DNA from: Maribacter algicola
Lineage (GTDB): Bacteria > Bacteroidota > Bacteroidia > Flavobacteriales > Flavobacteriaceae
Direction of reading: 5' to 3'
DNA: 64,000 nt
Assembly: GCF_003933245.1 (NCBI RefSeq)
Contig: NZ_QUSX01000002.1
Location: 1,116,001 to 1,180,000 of the forward strand
Positions 19,044 through 28,680 of this stretch are shown piece by piece. The notes under the pieces were generated by a model that had not been told where the DNA came from, made no database searches, and saw only the letters and a list, made by a program, of their open reading frames with translations. The position numbers were made by a program, and so were the translations under genes. Each line of letters opens with the position of its first letter. The first letter of the stretch is position 1.

Positions 19044-20378
19044 ATGATAGCCAAACTAAAAAAAATCACTGCAGAAATTGGGTTTAAAAGGTATTTTAAA
19101 AATACTGTATGGGTATTTGGAGGAAAGGTTTTACAAATTATTTCAGCTATTTTTATTGGTGCATGGGTTGCTAGGTATTTGGGGCCTGACCAATTAGGTA
19201 TATTGAGTTACTCCCAAAGTCTAATCGCCCTTTTCTTGGCATTATCTACACTAGGCCTAAATGGTATTTTAGTTCGTGAATTAGTTAATAGGCCAGAAAA
19301 AAAAAACGTACTACTTGGCACTTCGCTAATTCTTCAGACTTGCGGTTCCATTTTTTTAATGCTACTGTTAGTATATTTTGTCTATAGTTTTGAAGAAAAT
19401 GAACTTACAAGGAAAATTATTATCATATTAGGTTCAGCAACATTTTTCGATAGCTTTACCGTAATCACCCTTTATTTTCAGAGTACCGTAGAGAGCAAGT
19501 TCACAGTTCGAATAAACATTGCTGTACTCTTAATTTCTGCATTCGTCAAGATATTTCTCATTTTAAGTAAAGCGCCTTTAATATTTTTTGTAATACTTAT
19601 TCTGGCAGAATCTATTTTGACAACAATCGGTCTTATTTGGTTATATACAAACAAAGGACTTACCCTTTTTAATTGGTCATTTTCAAAGAAAATAGCAAAG
19701 AAATTACTAAAGGATAGTTGGCCATTGATTCTAAGTGGAATAATTGTATCAATATACATGAAAGTAGATCAAATCATGATAAAGGAAATGATGAATACGG
19801 CTTATGTTGGACAATATTCAGCTGCGGTGAGGCTTAGTGAAGCTTGGTATTTTATTCCATCCGTAATTAGCACTTCGCTATTTCCAGCTATAGTAAATGC
19901 TAAAAAACGATCTGAAGAATTGTATTACGAAAGACTACAAAAACTCTATGATTTAATGACCCTTTTTTCTATTTCCATAGCCTTGCCCATGACCTTTCTC
20001 AGCGGATGGTTGATTAAAATCCTTTATGGAGAAGCTTATTTTTTATCTGGGGATGTATTGAGTCTTCATATTTGGGCGGGGGTCTTTGTATTCTTGGGTG
20101 TATCCAGAGAAGGATGGATACTGAGTGAAAACCTACAAAGGTATACAATGGTATACTTAGGATTGGGGATGATTTGTAATATACTTCTAAATCTATTTTT
20201 AATTCCAGGTTATGGCATAATTGGAGCTGCAGCTGCCACATTAATAGCCCAAGCCGTTTCAGTTTTAATAGCGCCTGCTTTATTTAAGAGCACAAGAATA
20301 TCATTCGTTATGATGATAAAATCATTGACCTTCTATTCAATATTTTCCAGAATAACCCTAAATAAGGAAATTAAATGA
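19044..20378 (+). CDS. wzx: Wzx-type flippase (MATE/MOP superfamily)
   Basis: 444 residues with about 12 hydrophobic segments. The N-terminus is NTVWVFGGKVLQIISAIFIG, then ARYLGPDQLGILSYSQSL, typical of polysaccharide_synt/RfbX-like flippases that move lipid-linked repeat units to the periplasmic face. ISREGW-type and YGIIGAAAATLIAQ segments near the C-terminus fit the family. It overlaps the next gene by four bases (ATGA, 20375-20378). Very AT-rich, as is usual for Wzx. Confidence 0.9.
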   Translation: MIAKLKKITAEIGFKRYFKNTVWVFGGKVLQIISAIFIGAWVARYLGPDQLGILSYSQSLIALFLALSTLGLNGILVRELVNRPEKKNVLLGTSLILQTCGSIFLMLLLVYFVYSFEENELTRKIIIILGSATFFDSFTVITLYFQSTVESKFTVRINIAVLLISAFVKIFLILSKAPLIFFVILILAESILTTIGLIWLYTNKGLTLFNWSFSKKIAKKLLKDSWPLILSGIIVSIYMKVDQIMIKEMMNTAYVGQYSAAVRLSEAWYFIPSVISTSLFPAIVNAKKRSEELYYERLQKLYDLMTLFSISIALPMTFLSGWLIKILYGEAYFLSGDVLSLHIWAGVFVFLGVSREGWILSENLQRYTMVYLGLGMICNILLNLFLIPGYGIIGAAAATLIAQAVSVLIAPALFKSTRISFVMMIKSLTFYSIFSRITLNKEIK

Positions 20379-21751
20379 AGAAAGTTTTTTACTCCTTAAA
20401 AGTTTTTTTAAGAAAACCTAAAATACTAAATAAGTTATATAGCTTTCTTCATAAGTTAAGAAGTAATAGAATTCATGAAAATATCTTAAAAGAATTATTC
20501 GAATTAGAAAAATCGACTGAAGAAGAAATTAGCATAAACCAAAGCAGAAAATTGCAAAAGACTTTGCGGTATGCGTTTGAAAACACGATTTACTACAAAG
20601 AAGTTTTTATAAATCACCGAGTAATTGATGGTAAAATATTTGATTTAAAAAAAATCCCAATTCTTACCAAGGACATCATAAGAAAAAATCAACTACAATT
20701 AATTAGTAAGGAATTCCATATTGATTATTTAAGTAAAAAAAATACTGGTGGGAGTACTGGAGAGCCACTTGTTTTCTATACGGACTCCAAATCGGGACTT
20801 GTAGATAACGCGCATCATTACTACCTATACACTTTAATGGGATATACCCCAAACGACACGATCGTAAGTTGTGGGGGGTTCGAAATTGATAAAAAAACAA
20901 GGGAAAAGAATATTTATTGGGTTCATAATTCTAAGGATAATGTCTTTGGAAGTCTCAGGTTTTCCGTGTTATACTTGAATGATGATAATATTTCTTACTA
21001 TGTGATGAAAATATTGGAAATCAAACCTAGTATACTTCGTGGTTATCCATCTTTTTACTACACTATTTCCAAGTTTATCTTAAAAAACAATATATCAATA
21101 GATTTCCAAGTTAAAGGCATTAATCTAACATCTGAGATGTGTTCCCCGGATCAAAGAGAAATTATTGAAAGGGCATTTTCGACCAAAGTATTTTTTGAAT
21201 ATGGTCACACAGAAGTATGTTTATTTTGCTACACTAATGGTCACGATTATACATACCATTCTTCTCCCATTTATGGTTATCTAGAAGTGATTAATGAAGA
21301 CGGTTCCGACACGGAAATTGGCCAAGTTGGAAAAATAATTGCTACAAGCCTAATTAACCATGGTATGCCCTTTGTTAGATATGATACTGGTGATCTTGGT
21401 GAAGTTGCCTATAGAAAAGGAGGGTATTTAAAATTTAGTAGGATTTATGGTAGATCACAGGATTACATAATCACTAAAGACAATCAAAAGGTCTTCTTGA
21501 CCGCTTTAATTTTCGGCCAACATTTTCAAGCATTTGCTAGAATTGAAAAATGGCAAATAATTCAAAATTCAAAAGGAGAAATAAACTTTCTTATAATACC
21601 AACTAATTCGTATGATAAAAAAGATGAATTAGAAATTGAACAAAAAATTAAAAATGTAGTTGAAATAGACATCGCATTTGACTATGTTGATACTATACCA
21701 CTAACAAGTATGGGCAAACATCTTTTTCTTAAACAAAACCTTAAAGTTTGA
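20375..21751 (+). CDS. CapK/PaaK-like AMP-forming ligase family protein
   Basis: 458 residues. It is related to phenylacetate-CoA ligase/CapK proteins of the adenylate-forming superfamily: TGGSTGEPLVFYTDS (phosphate-binding P-loop near 123-138), LRGYPSFYYTISKF, FEYGHTEVCLF, and VRYDTGDLG near 340. Proteins of this type are common in capsule loci, where they are thought to activate an acid for attachment to sugar or lipid; the substrate here is unknown. It is coupled to wzx and precedes two glycosyltransferase genes. It is strongly AT-rich (12 G+C of 60 at 20401-20460), suggesting acquisition with wzx as a cassette. Confidence 0.85.
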   Translation: MKKVFYSLKVFLRKPKILNKLYSFLHKLRSNRIHENILKELFELEKSTEEEISINQSRKLQKTLRYAFENTIYYKEVFINHRVIDGKIFDLKKIPILTKDIIRKNQLQLISKEFHIDYLSKKNTGGSTGEPLVFYTDSKSGLVDNAHHYYLYTLMGYTPNDTIVSCGGFEIDKKTREKNIYWVHNSKDNVFGSLRFSVLYLNDDNISYYVMKILEIKPSILRGYPSFYYTISKFILKNNISIDFQVKGINLTSEMCSPDQREIIERAFSTKVFFEYGHTEVCLFCYTNGHDYTYHSSPIYGYLEVINEDGSDTEIGQVGKIIATSLINHGMPFVRYDTGDLGEVAYRKGGYLKFSRIYGRSQDYIITKDNQKVFLTALIFGQHFQAFARIEKWQIIQNSKGEINFLIIPTNSYDKKDELEIEQKIKNVVEIDIAFDYVDTIPLTSMGKHLFLKQNLKV

Positions 21752-21786
21752 AAACCATTCTTCATAATTTTCAAATACAAAAGTAA

Positions 21787-22902
21787 ATGATTGAACCCAA
21801 AATTTGCTGTATTTTTAATTTGGCCCCACACTACCGGGCCCCCATTTTTAAGCTCATGGACCAAGAATTGGGCTGTGACTTTTATTTTGGCGATAGGGTT
21901 CAAACCCCCATCAAAACCATGGAGGTGACGGAATTAAAGGGGTATCAAAAAACCCTGAAAAACATTTATATTCCCAAAACAGGCTTTGAGTGGCAAAAAG
22001 GGGCTTGGACTTTGATTTTTAAACCCTATACCCACTATATCATTACCGGTACCCCGGGTTCCCTCTCCAATTGGCTATTGCTTATTTGGAGCAAGCTACT
22101 GGGTAAAAAAGTTTTTGCTTGGAGCCATGGCATCAAGGGGAATGAGACCAAAAATGGCCTCTTGATTGCCAAAAACTTTTATAAACTGTGCGACAAGATA
22201 TTGCTTTACGGGGAGCGGGGAAAAACAAAAATGGAAGCATTAGGCTTTGCGTCAAATAACTTAGTTCCTATCTATAATTCCTTGGATTACAAAGTTCAAT
22301 GGCCCATTCGACAACAATTAAAACCTAGGGATATCTATTACAATCATTTTAACAACCACGACCCCGTCCTTATATATGTTGGCCGAATCCAGAAAAGAAA
22401 GAAATTGGACCTGTTGGTGCAAGCCGTCCATGATTTGAACCAAGAGGGAACACACTGTAATTTGGTAATCGTTGGATCGGACGTGGATGACAACGAACTA
22501 CCCAAAATGGTTGAAATGCTAGGTATACAGGATAAAGTTTGGTTTTTTGGCCCTTGCTATCTGGAGGAAAAAATTGCAGAACTTCTTTTCAATGCCGCTG
22601 TATGTGTTACACCAGGCCCTGTTGGCTTAACTGCCCTACATGCCCTAACCTACGGCTGCCCTGTAATTTCCAATGACAATTTTGAAAATCAAATGCCTGA
22701 ATATGAGTCTATTGTTCCAGGGGTTAGTGGTGACTTTTTTCAAGATGACAACCTTACAGATCTTAAACATACCATAACTTCATGGATTACAATGGATGAC
22801 AAAACAAAAAAAGAAGTTCGAGATAATGCTTCAAAATTAATATCTGAAAAATACAATCCAAATTATCAAATTGAGGTTCTTCAAAATATACTAATATGTT
22901 AA
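21787..22902 (+). CDS. Glycosyltransferase (GT4-like)
   Basis: 371 residues, GT-B fold. N-terminal half begins ICCIFNLAPHYRAPIFKLM. The C-terminal donor-binding half has LIYVGRIQKRKKLDLLVQAV (start of the GT4 domain, near 195), LVIVGSD and VTPGPVGLTALHALTYGCPVIS, which corresponds to the E-x7-E region. Cytosolic, likely adding one sugar of the repeat unit. The donor cannot be predicted. It begins 35 bp after the CapK-like gene, where base composition starts to return to locus average. Confidence 0.88.
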   Translation: MIEPKICCIFNLAPHYRAPIFKLMDQELGCDFYFGDRVQTPIKTMEVTELKGYQKTLKNIYIPKTGFEWQKGAWTLIFKPYTHYIITGTPGSLSNWLLLIWSKLLGKKVFAWSHGIKGNETKNGLLIAKNFYKLCDKILLYGERGKTKMEALGFASNNLVPIYNSLDYKVQWPIRQQLKPRDIYYNHFNNHDPVLIYVGRIQKRKKLDLLVQAVHDLNQEGTHCNLVIVGSDVDDNELPKMVEMLGIQDKVWFFGPCYLEEKIAELLFNAAVCVTPGPVGLTALHALTYGCPVISNDNFENQMPEYESIVPGVSGDFFQDDNLTDLKHTITSWITMDDKTKKEVRDNASKLISEKYNPNYQIEVLQNILIC

Positions 22903-22904
22903 GC

Positions 22905-24170
22905 ATGAATATACTTTGGGTTTCCAATCAAATTTTTCCGGATTTTGCACCTACTTTGCATCAGAACAAACCTATTAACGGCGGATGGCAGTTTGGTATG
23001 GCCAAGGATTTGGTAAACGCGGGTATTGAGCTGAGTATAGCAACCGTTAGACCAAATATCCCGGATACCCAAAAAAAAATAGAGGGTATTCATTATTATC
23101 TTCTTCAAGGAAAAAAATCCATTCTTCATTATGATGCCAGTTTGGAACAAAAGTGGAAAAGTATCGTCGAAAAAATACAACCCGATGTAATCCATATTCA
23201 CGGTACGGAATATGCACACGGATTGGCCTTGGTAAAGGCCTGCCCGCAAGTAAAGATAGTAGTATCCATTCAAGGATTGGTTGGGGTCATTTCCAGATAT
23301 TATCGGGGGCAAATGCCCCTGTTGGATATCTTAAAGAATCTAACCCTTAGGGATATATTACGCCAAAACTCCATTTGGCATGCCCAGCGCAAATTCCAAA
23401 AGAGGGGTAAACTAATCGAAAAAAAGTATTTGACCCTATGCACCCATTTTATAGGGCGTACCCAATGGGACCACGACCATGTGATTTCTGGCAATCCCAA
23501 GGCCATGTATCACTTTTGCAACGAATCCTTGCGGGATGCTTTTTATACGGCACCCAAATGGGTAATGAAAAACATAAATAGGCATACCTTGTTTTTAAGC
23601 CAGGCCCTCTACCCTATCAAAGGCCTGCACAAGGTATTGGATGCCTTGCCCTTGGTGAGGGAAGTTTTTCCGGATGTTCAGGTTCGGGTAGCGGGGATGG
23701 ACATTACGAAGACGGCGACACTGATGGATAAACTCCGTTTGGACAACTACGGGAAATACATTAAAAAACAGCTTAAAAAATTGGGACTTGCCCAACAGGT
23801 CACCTTTACAGGACCTTTGGACGAACAAGGGATGGTAGGGGAATACTTGGCCTGCCATGCCTTTGTTTGCCCGTCCAATATTGAAAACAGCCCCAATTCC
23901 TTGGGGGAGGCCCAATTGTTGGGAGTTCCCTGCATCGCTTCCTATGTGGGGGGCGTACCGGATATGGTGGACCACGGCAAAACGGGCCTATTGTACCGTT
24001 TTGAGGAAACCGAAATGCTGGCGCAACACATCATCCGATTGTTTCAACAGGATGCCTTGGCCCAGGCCTTGGGTGAAAATGGTATTCCTGAGGCCCGGGA
24101 TCGACATAATAGAAAGACCAATTGTGAGACCACCTTGGCCATTTATAAAAAAATTCGGGATAGCGAATAA
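22905..24170 (+). CDS. Glycosyltransferase family 4
   Basis: 421 residues from ATG 22905; an ATG at 22896 overlapping the upstream gene is also in frame and would add three residues. GT-B fold: MNILWVSNQIFPDFAPT at the N-terminus with the glycine-rich NGGWQFGMAKDLV acceptor loop, LSQALYPIKGLHKVLDAL in the second domain, and CPSNIENSPNSLGEAQLLG, which matches the GT4 phosphate-binding E-x7-E site, followed by GGVPDMV. It directly follows the previous glycosyltransferase and probably acts on the same repeat unit. Confidence 0.9.
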   Translation: MNILWVSNQIFPDFAPTLHQNKPINGGWQFGMAKDLVNAGIELSIATVRPNIPDTQKKIEGIHYYLLQGKKSILHYDASLEQKWKSIVEKIQPDVIHIHGTEYAHGLALVKACPQVKIVVSIQGLVGVISRYYRGQMPLLDILKNLTLRDILRQNSIWHAQRKFQKRGKLIEKKYLTLCTHFIGRTQWDHDHVISGNPKAMYHFCNESLRDAFYTAPKWVMKNINRHTLFLSQALYPIKGLHKVLDALPLVREVFPDVQVRVAGMDITKTATLMDKLRLDNYGKYIKKQLKKLGLAQQVTFTGPLDEQGMVGEYLACHAFVCPSNIENSPNSLGEAQLLGVPCIASYVGGVPDMVDHGKTGLLYRFEETEMLAQHIIRLFQQDALAQALGENGIPEARDRHNRKTNCETTLAIYKKIRDSE

Positions 24171-24246
24171 TCCATTCAGCTCTAAGTGCACCTGAAATAC
24201 ATTTTAACCTTAGTTTTGCAGTGAAAACCAAAATTATCTTTTATAC

Positions 24247-25446
24247 ATGAAATCCTTAGCCGTTTTTTGGAAGCCCATGACCTTGGTATTTTTGGTGCTT
24301 TTGACAGTTTACCTTCTGAATCCTTTTAATCTTGGATATCTAATAGGCTACCTGATTGCCTGTTTAATACTTTTACAAGGCTCTTTTTTGGCAAAAAATC
24401 TGGATTTAGATTTTGTCTTGTTATTGCTTTTTTCAAGTACCTATGCGCTTTTTTATGCCTTTGATTATGAAAGCAGGGGTGCCCAATACATTGCAATTTT
24501 CGCCATTACGCCTCCTTTTTTTTATTTATTGGGAAAATATTTGGTCAGAGATAATATTCATACAAAAAGTCTCTTTTTTCTTCTCTTTGCCATATCTATC
24601 ATTTTCTCCACAACTGCGGCAATTTCCGTTTTTATTAACTTCTTAAAAGGAGGTTTTGTACAACTAGAACGCACCATTGGGATGTTTTGGGACAATTCCC
24701 CAACCTCCGCCACCATCATGGGGTCCTTTTTTACGCTCAACATGTGTATTCCAGCTCTATTAATTATTGGTGTAGGAAAAAAAATCATTAGTTTTAAGGT
24801 ATTAGCAATTGTTGTCTTTATTATCTCATTAATTTGTTGTATCCGCTTGGGAAGTCGTACCCAATTGGGTATTTTTTTGATTACTTCTGTTTTATCTATT
24901 CTTTACATAATTCCAAAACAAAATTCAAAACAAAACCTCATGCTTTTTTTCGTATTAGGTGGAATTGGATATTTTATTTCAACAAAGGTCTCTTTTGACT
25001 TAGATGCGGATTGGTTGACCACTTTTGCCGATCGTATGGAAGGCAAGAATACAGGAATTGCGAGTGGCGGTGGACGTACGGAACGATGGGTGAAGTCTTT
25101 GGAGTATCTGTTTAAATATCCCCTAGGTTGGGATGTCAATGAATTTGGTTTTGCCCATAATTTTTGGTTAGATGTATTGAGAGCGAGTGGTATAGTCCCC
25201 TTCATTATCCTAATTATTTACACAATACGATCGTTCATGCAACTTCGAAAAACACTAGGAATGATTAAAGATGATATTATTTTTAAAGGGCAAATTCTAA
25301 TTTATTTTTTTGCATTTATGATGATCTTTATGGTGGAGCCCGTTATGGAGGGCATTTTTATGACCTTTATTGTTTTTTGTATCTATAAAGGTATCATCAA
25401 CAAATACCGTGATACGTTGCAATCTACAACAGGGGAAACGCCGTAG
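24247..25446 (+). CDS. wzy: O-antigen polymerase/ligase-like integral membrane protein (Wzy/WaaL family)
   Basis: 399 residues with about ten to twelve hydrophobic segments and a larger extracytoplasmic loop between them. The loop ends in GGRTERWVKSLEYLFKYPLG then FGFAHNFWLDVLRASGIVPF, the pattern of Wzy_C-type O-antigen polymerases and ligases. In a locus with Wzx, Wza and Wzc but no other polymerase candidate, it is most likely the repeat-unit polymerase. A ligase role is the alternative. Confidence 0.82.
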   Translation: MKSLAVFWKPMTLVFLVLLTVYLLNPFNLGYLIGYLIACLILLQGSFLAKNLDLDFVLLLLFSSTYALFYAFDYESRGAQYIAIFAITPPFFYLLGKYLVRDNIHTKSLFFLLFAISIIFSTTAAISVFINFLKGGFVQLERTIGMFWDNSPTSATIMGSFFTLNMCIPALLIIGVGKKIISFKVLAIVVFIISLICCIRLGSRTQLGIFLITSVLSILYIIPKQNSKQNLMLFFVLGGIGYFISTKVSFDLDADWLTTFADRMEGKNTGIASGGGRTERWVKSLEYLFKYPLGWDVNEFGFAHNFWLDVLRASGIVPFIILIIYTIRSFMQLRKTLGMIKDDIIFKGQILIYFFAFMMIFMVEPVMEGIFMTFIVFCIYKGIINKYRDTLQSTTGETP

Positions 25447-25657
25447 TTCCAATGAAAGAGAACTTAAATAATTTTGGACATGCCTCATCGTCATTTATTT
25501 GACTTCTTTGCCTCTTTAACAATAATCTAGCTTTTTTCCTGTTTTACCCATTAGTTAAACGAATTTACCGGCCCTTGTACCCAAAAGTTATGGCGGCCCG
25601 TCATTTTTTACGACTTTTGCAAACTGAAATATCCAAATACCTAAAGAATAATTGACC

Positions 25658-26773
25658 ATGAGCAAAGTAGCCTTGATCACTGGCGTCACCGGCCAAGACG
25701 GTGCCTATTTAAGTGAATTCCTATTAAAAAAGGGATATATAGTACACGGCCTCAAACGCCGATCTTCCTTGTTCAATACGGATCGTATTGACCACCTCTA
25801 TCAGGACCCGCACGAAAAACAACGGAACTTTATCCTCCACTATGGGGATATGACGGACAGTACCAACTTGATACGCCTCATCCAAGAGATCCAACCGGAC
25901 GAAATCTACAACCTGGCGGCCATGAGCCATGTACAGGTATCCTTTGAGGTACCGGAATACACCGGAAATGCGGACGGCCTGGGCACGCTTCGAATCTTGG
26001 ATGCCGTACGTTTACTGGGATTGGAAAAAAAGACCCGTATCTATCAGGCCTCCACCTCGGAACTGTATGGAAAGGTGCAGGAAGTTCCGCAATCCGAAAC
26101 GACGCCCTTCTATCCCAGAAGCCCCTATGCCGTGGCCAAAATGTATGCCTACTGGATTACGGTCAATTACCGGGAAGCCTATGGCATGTATGCCTGTAAC
26201 GGAATATTGTTCAACCATGAGTCCCCCATCCGGGGAGAGACCTTCGTAACCCGAAAGATTACTAGGGCCACCTCCCGTATCGCCTTGGGCATGCAGGATA
26301 AGTTCTATCTAGGGAATTTGGATGCGCAGCGCGACTGGGGCCATGCCAAAGACTATGTGCGCATGATGTGGATGATCCTTCAAGCGGATAAGCCAGAGGA
26401 TTGGGTCATTGCAACGGGCAAAACGACCCCAGTACGCGATTTTGTACGAATGGCCTTTAACGAAGTGGGTATTGAACTCGAATTTAAAGGTACCGGGGTG
26501 GACGAAAAGGCCTATGTAAAAGCCTGTACCGATCCCAAATATTCCTTGGAAATCGGAAAAGAGGTCCTGGCCGTAGACCCCAAGTATTTTAGACCCACGG
26601 AAGTAGACTTATTGATTGGGGATCCCACCAAGGCGAACACCAAATTGGGCTGGAAGCCGGAATATGAATTGGAGGATTTGGTAAAGGACATGATGCGAGG
26701 AGACCTTAAACTCATGCAAAAGGAACATTACCTCAAGGAAGGTGGTTATAGAATCATGAATTATTTTGAATGA
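25658..26773 (+). CDS. gmd: GDP-mannose 4,6-dehydratase
   Basis: 371 residues from ATG 25658 (a TTG two codons earlier is in frame). Extended SDR with [36 protein letters not shown], the [14 protein letters not shown] segment, [15 protein letters not shown] with Tyr-x3-Lys, and the family-typical [17 protein letters not shown]. It makes GDP-4-keto-6-deoxy-mannose, the first step to GDP-L-fucose; the second enzyme (fcl) follows after the repeat-filled gap. Base composition is higher in G+C than the polymerase and flippase region. Confidence 0.96.
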   Translation: MSKVALITGVTGQDGAYLSEFLLKKGYIVHGLKRRSSLFNTDRIDHLYQDPHEKQRNFILHYGDMTDSTNLIRLIQEIQPDEIYNLAAMSHVQVSFEVPEYTGNADGLGTLRILDAVRLLGLEKKTRIYQASTSELYGKVQEVPQSETTPFYPRSPYAVAKMYAYWITVNYREAYGMYACNGILFNHESPIRGETFVTRKITRATSRIALGMQDKFYLGNLDAQRDWGHAKDYVRMMWMILQADKPEDWVIATGKTTPVRDFVRMAFNEVGIELEFKGTGVDEKAYVKACTDPKYSLEIGKEVLAVDPKYFRPTEVDLLIGDPTKANTKLGWKPEYELEDLVKDMMRGDLKLMQKEHYLKEGGYRIMNYFE

Positions 26774-26933
26774 TAGAAATAGTCAGGGATTAGGAGATAG
26801 GAGTTGTTAGCTAAAAGTGGCCAGTTTTCAGTGCACGTTGCGCAGTAGTCAATTAAGAATTATGCATTGGCATAGAGAGAACGGTGAATTGCTAAGAGTT
26901 CAGAGTTAGGAAATTGAGGTTATTAGATCAAAA

Positions 26934-26975
26934 CCTGAAACCTGAAACCTGAAACCTGAAACCTGAAACCTGAAA
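26934..26975 (+). repeat. Tandem heptamer CCTGAAA, six perfect copies
   Basis: Six exact head-to-tail copies of CCTGAAA immediately precede the GTTAGAA array. The same heptamer occurs twice in reverse orientation (TTTCAGG) near 13826-13842. Confidence 0.95.
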
Positions 26976-27430
26976 GTTAGAAGTTAGAAGTTAGAAGTTA
27001 GAAGTTAGAAGTTAGAAGTTAGAAGTTAGAAGTTAGAAGTTAGAAGTTAGAAGTTAGAAGTTAGAAGTTAGAAGTTAGAAGTTAGAAGTTAGAAGTTAGA
27101 AGTTAGAAGTTAGAAGTTAGAAGTTAGAAGTTAGAAGTTAGAAGTTAGAAGTTAGAAGTTAGAAGTTAGAAGTTAGAAGTTAGAAGTTAGAAGTTAGAAG
27201 TTAGAAGTTAGAAGTTAGAAGTTAGAAGTTAGAAGTTAGAAGTTAGAAGTTAGAAGTTAGAAGTTAGAAGTTAGAAGTTAGAAGTTAGAAGTTAGAAGTT
27301 AGAAGTTAGAAGTTAGAAGTTAGAAGTTAGAAGTTAGAAGTTAGAAGTTAGAAGTTAGAAGTTAGAAGTTAGAAGTTAGAAGTTAGAAGTTAGAAGTTAG
27401 AAGTTAGAAGTTAGAAGTTAGAAGTTAGAA
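26976..27430 (+). repeat. Tandem heptamer GTTAGAA, 65 copies (455 bp)
   Basis: The unit GTTAGAA runs without visible interruption from 26976 to 27430; the phase is kept throughout (start of last copy minus start of first is 64 times 7). All six frames carry a stop within 21 bases, so the array is not coding. It fills most of the 735-bp gap between gmd and fcl and ends about 80 bp before the fcl start. The number of copies in the real genome may differ if the assembly collapsed or expanded the array. Confidence 0.95.
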
Positions 27431-27470
27431 TAAAGTAAAATAGCAAAAAACCAACAACGAGCAACCCTTG

Positions 27471-27490
27471 CCCTGAGCGCAGTCGAAGGG
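27471..27490 (+). repeat. REP-like palindromic-end element, single copy
   Basis: CCCTGAGCGCAGTCGAAGGG, one base different from the copies at 14014 and 14059, with matching flanks (AACAACGAGCAACCCTTG before, GAACAACTAACAACGAG after). It lies 18 bp upstream of the fcl start. Confidence 0.85.
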
Positions 27491-27508
27491 AACAACTAAC
27501 AACGAGTA

Positions 27509-28615
27509 ATGAACATGAACAAAAATTCCAAAATATACGTGGCGGGACACAGGGGTTTGGTTGGCAGTGCCATTGTCCAAAACCTAAGGAACAAAGGCTA
27601 CCATAATCTAATCTTCAAAACCCATACCGAACTAGATCTAACGGACAGTGCCCGAGTTGCAGATTTCTTTGCGGCCGAAAAACCAGACTATATATTTTTA
27701 GCGGCCGCCAAAGTGGGCGGAATCGTAGCCAATAACACATATAGGGCCGACTTTATCTATGAAAACCTGATGATACAGAACAATGTCATTCATCAGGCCT
27801 ATATCAACGGGGTAAAAAAATTGTTGTTTTTGGGAAGCACGTGTATATATCCAAAAAACTGCCCCCAACCCATGAAGGAGGAATATCTCTTAACGGATGT
27901 TTTGGAATATACCAACGAACCCTATGCCATTGCCAAGATAGCGGGAATCAAAATGTGCGAAAGCTACAACCTGCAATACGGAACCAACTTTATTTCTGTA
28001 ATGCCTACGAACTTGTATGGGCCCCAGGACAATTTTAATTTGGAAAAATCCCATGTGCTGCCCGCGCTAATCCGTAAGATCCATTTGGGCAAGGCCTTGG
28101 AAGAAGACAATTGGCGTGTGATCGATACGGACCTCGACCATCTGCCCATTGAAGGCGTCGATGGGTCCAACACCACCCTTGAAAAGCTGGCCATCATGGA
28201 GCAATATGGCATCAGAAAAGAGGGGAATAACGTGCATGTGGAAATCTGGGGCAGTGGAAGCCCCATGCGGGAGTTTTTGTGGTCTGAGGACATGGCGGAT
28301 GCCTGTGTATTCCTTATGGAAAACCGGGACTTTGCCGATACCTATGCCAAAAACGAGCGGGAGATTCGAAATACCCATATCAATATTGGTACCGGGGAGG
28401 ACATCAGCATTGCCGATCTGGCCCAGTTGATTAAGGAAACCTTGGGGTTTCAAGGGGATTTCGTTTTTAATACAGACAAACCCGATGGTACATTAAAAAA
28501 ACTAACGGATGTGAGCAAGCTCCATGCTTTGGGATGGAGGCATTCCATTGCCCTTTCCGATGGTATAAAAAAAGCCTACAACTGGTATCTGGAATTGGGG
28601 CGAAAAACAACCTAA
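27509..28615 (+). CDS. fcl: GDP-L-fucose synthase
   Basis: 368 residues; a second in-frame ATG lies two codons later. An SDR with VAGHRGLVGSAIVQNL, FLAAAKVGGI, LGSTCIYPK, YAIAKIAGIKMCESYN (Tyr-x3-Lys) and the family signature MPTNLYGPQDNFN. It performs the 3,5-epimerisation and 4-reduction giving GDP-L-fucose. It is longer than E. coli WcaG (about 320) because of an insertion near 190-240 (NWRVIDTDLDHLPIEGVDG...), a form common in Bacteroidota. It is separated from gmd by the heptamer array. Confidence 0.96.
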   Translation: MNMNKNSKIYVAGHRGLVGSAIVQNLRNKGYHNLIFKTHTELDLTDSARVADFFAAEKPDYIFLAAAKVGGIVANNTYRADFIYENLMIQNNVIHQAYINGVKKLLFLGSTCIYPKNCPQPMKEEYLLTDVLEYTNEPYAIAKIAGIKMCESYNLQYGTNFISVMPTNLYGPQDNFNLEKSHVLPALIRKIHLGKALEEDNWRVIDTDLDHLPIEGVDGSNTTLEKLAIMEQYGIRKEGNNVHVEIWGSGSPMREFLWSEDMADACVFLMENRDFADTYAKNEREIRNTHINIGTGEDISIADLAQLIKETLGFQGDFVFNTDKPDGTLKKLTDVSKLHALGWRHSIALSDGIKKAYNWYLELGRKTT

Positions 28616-28680
28616 AATATATAGCTCTTTATTGCCATTTAAATAACTAAGACCCAAACAATTAAAAACCTCTAAACCTG

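Noticed and set aside
26976..27430. Heptamer array considered as a CRISPR array
   Set aside because: There are no spacers between the units and the unit is only seven bases; no cas gene is present in the window.
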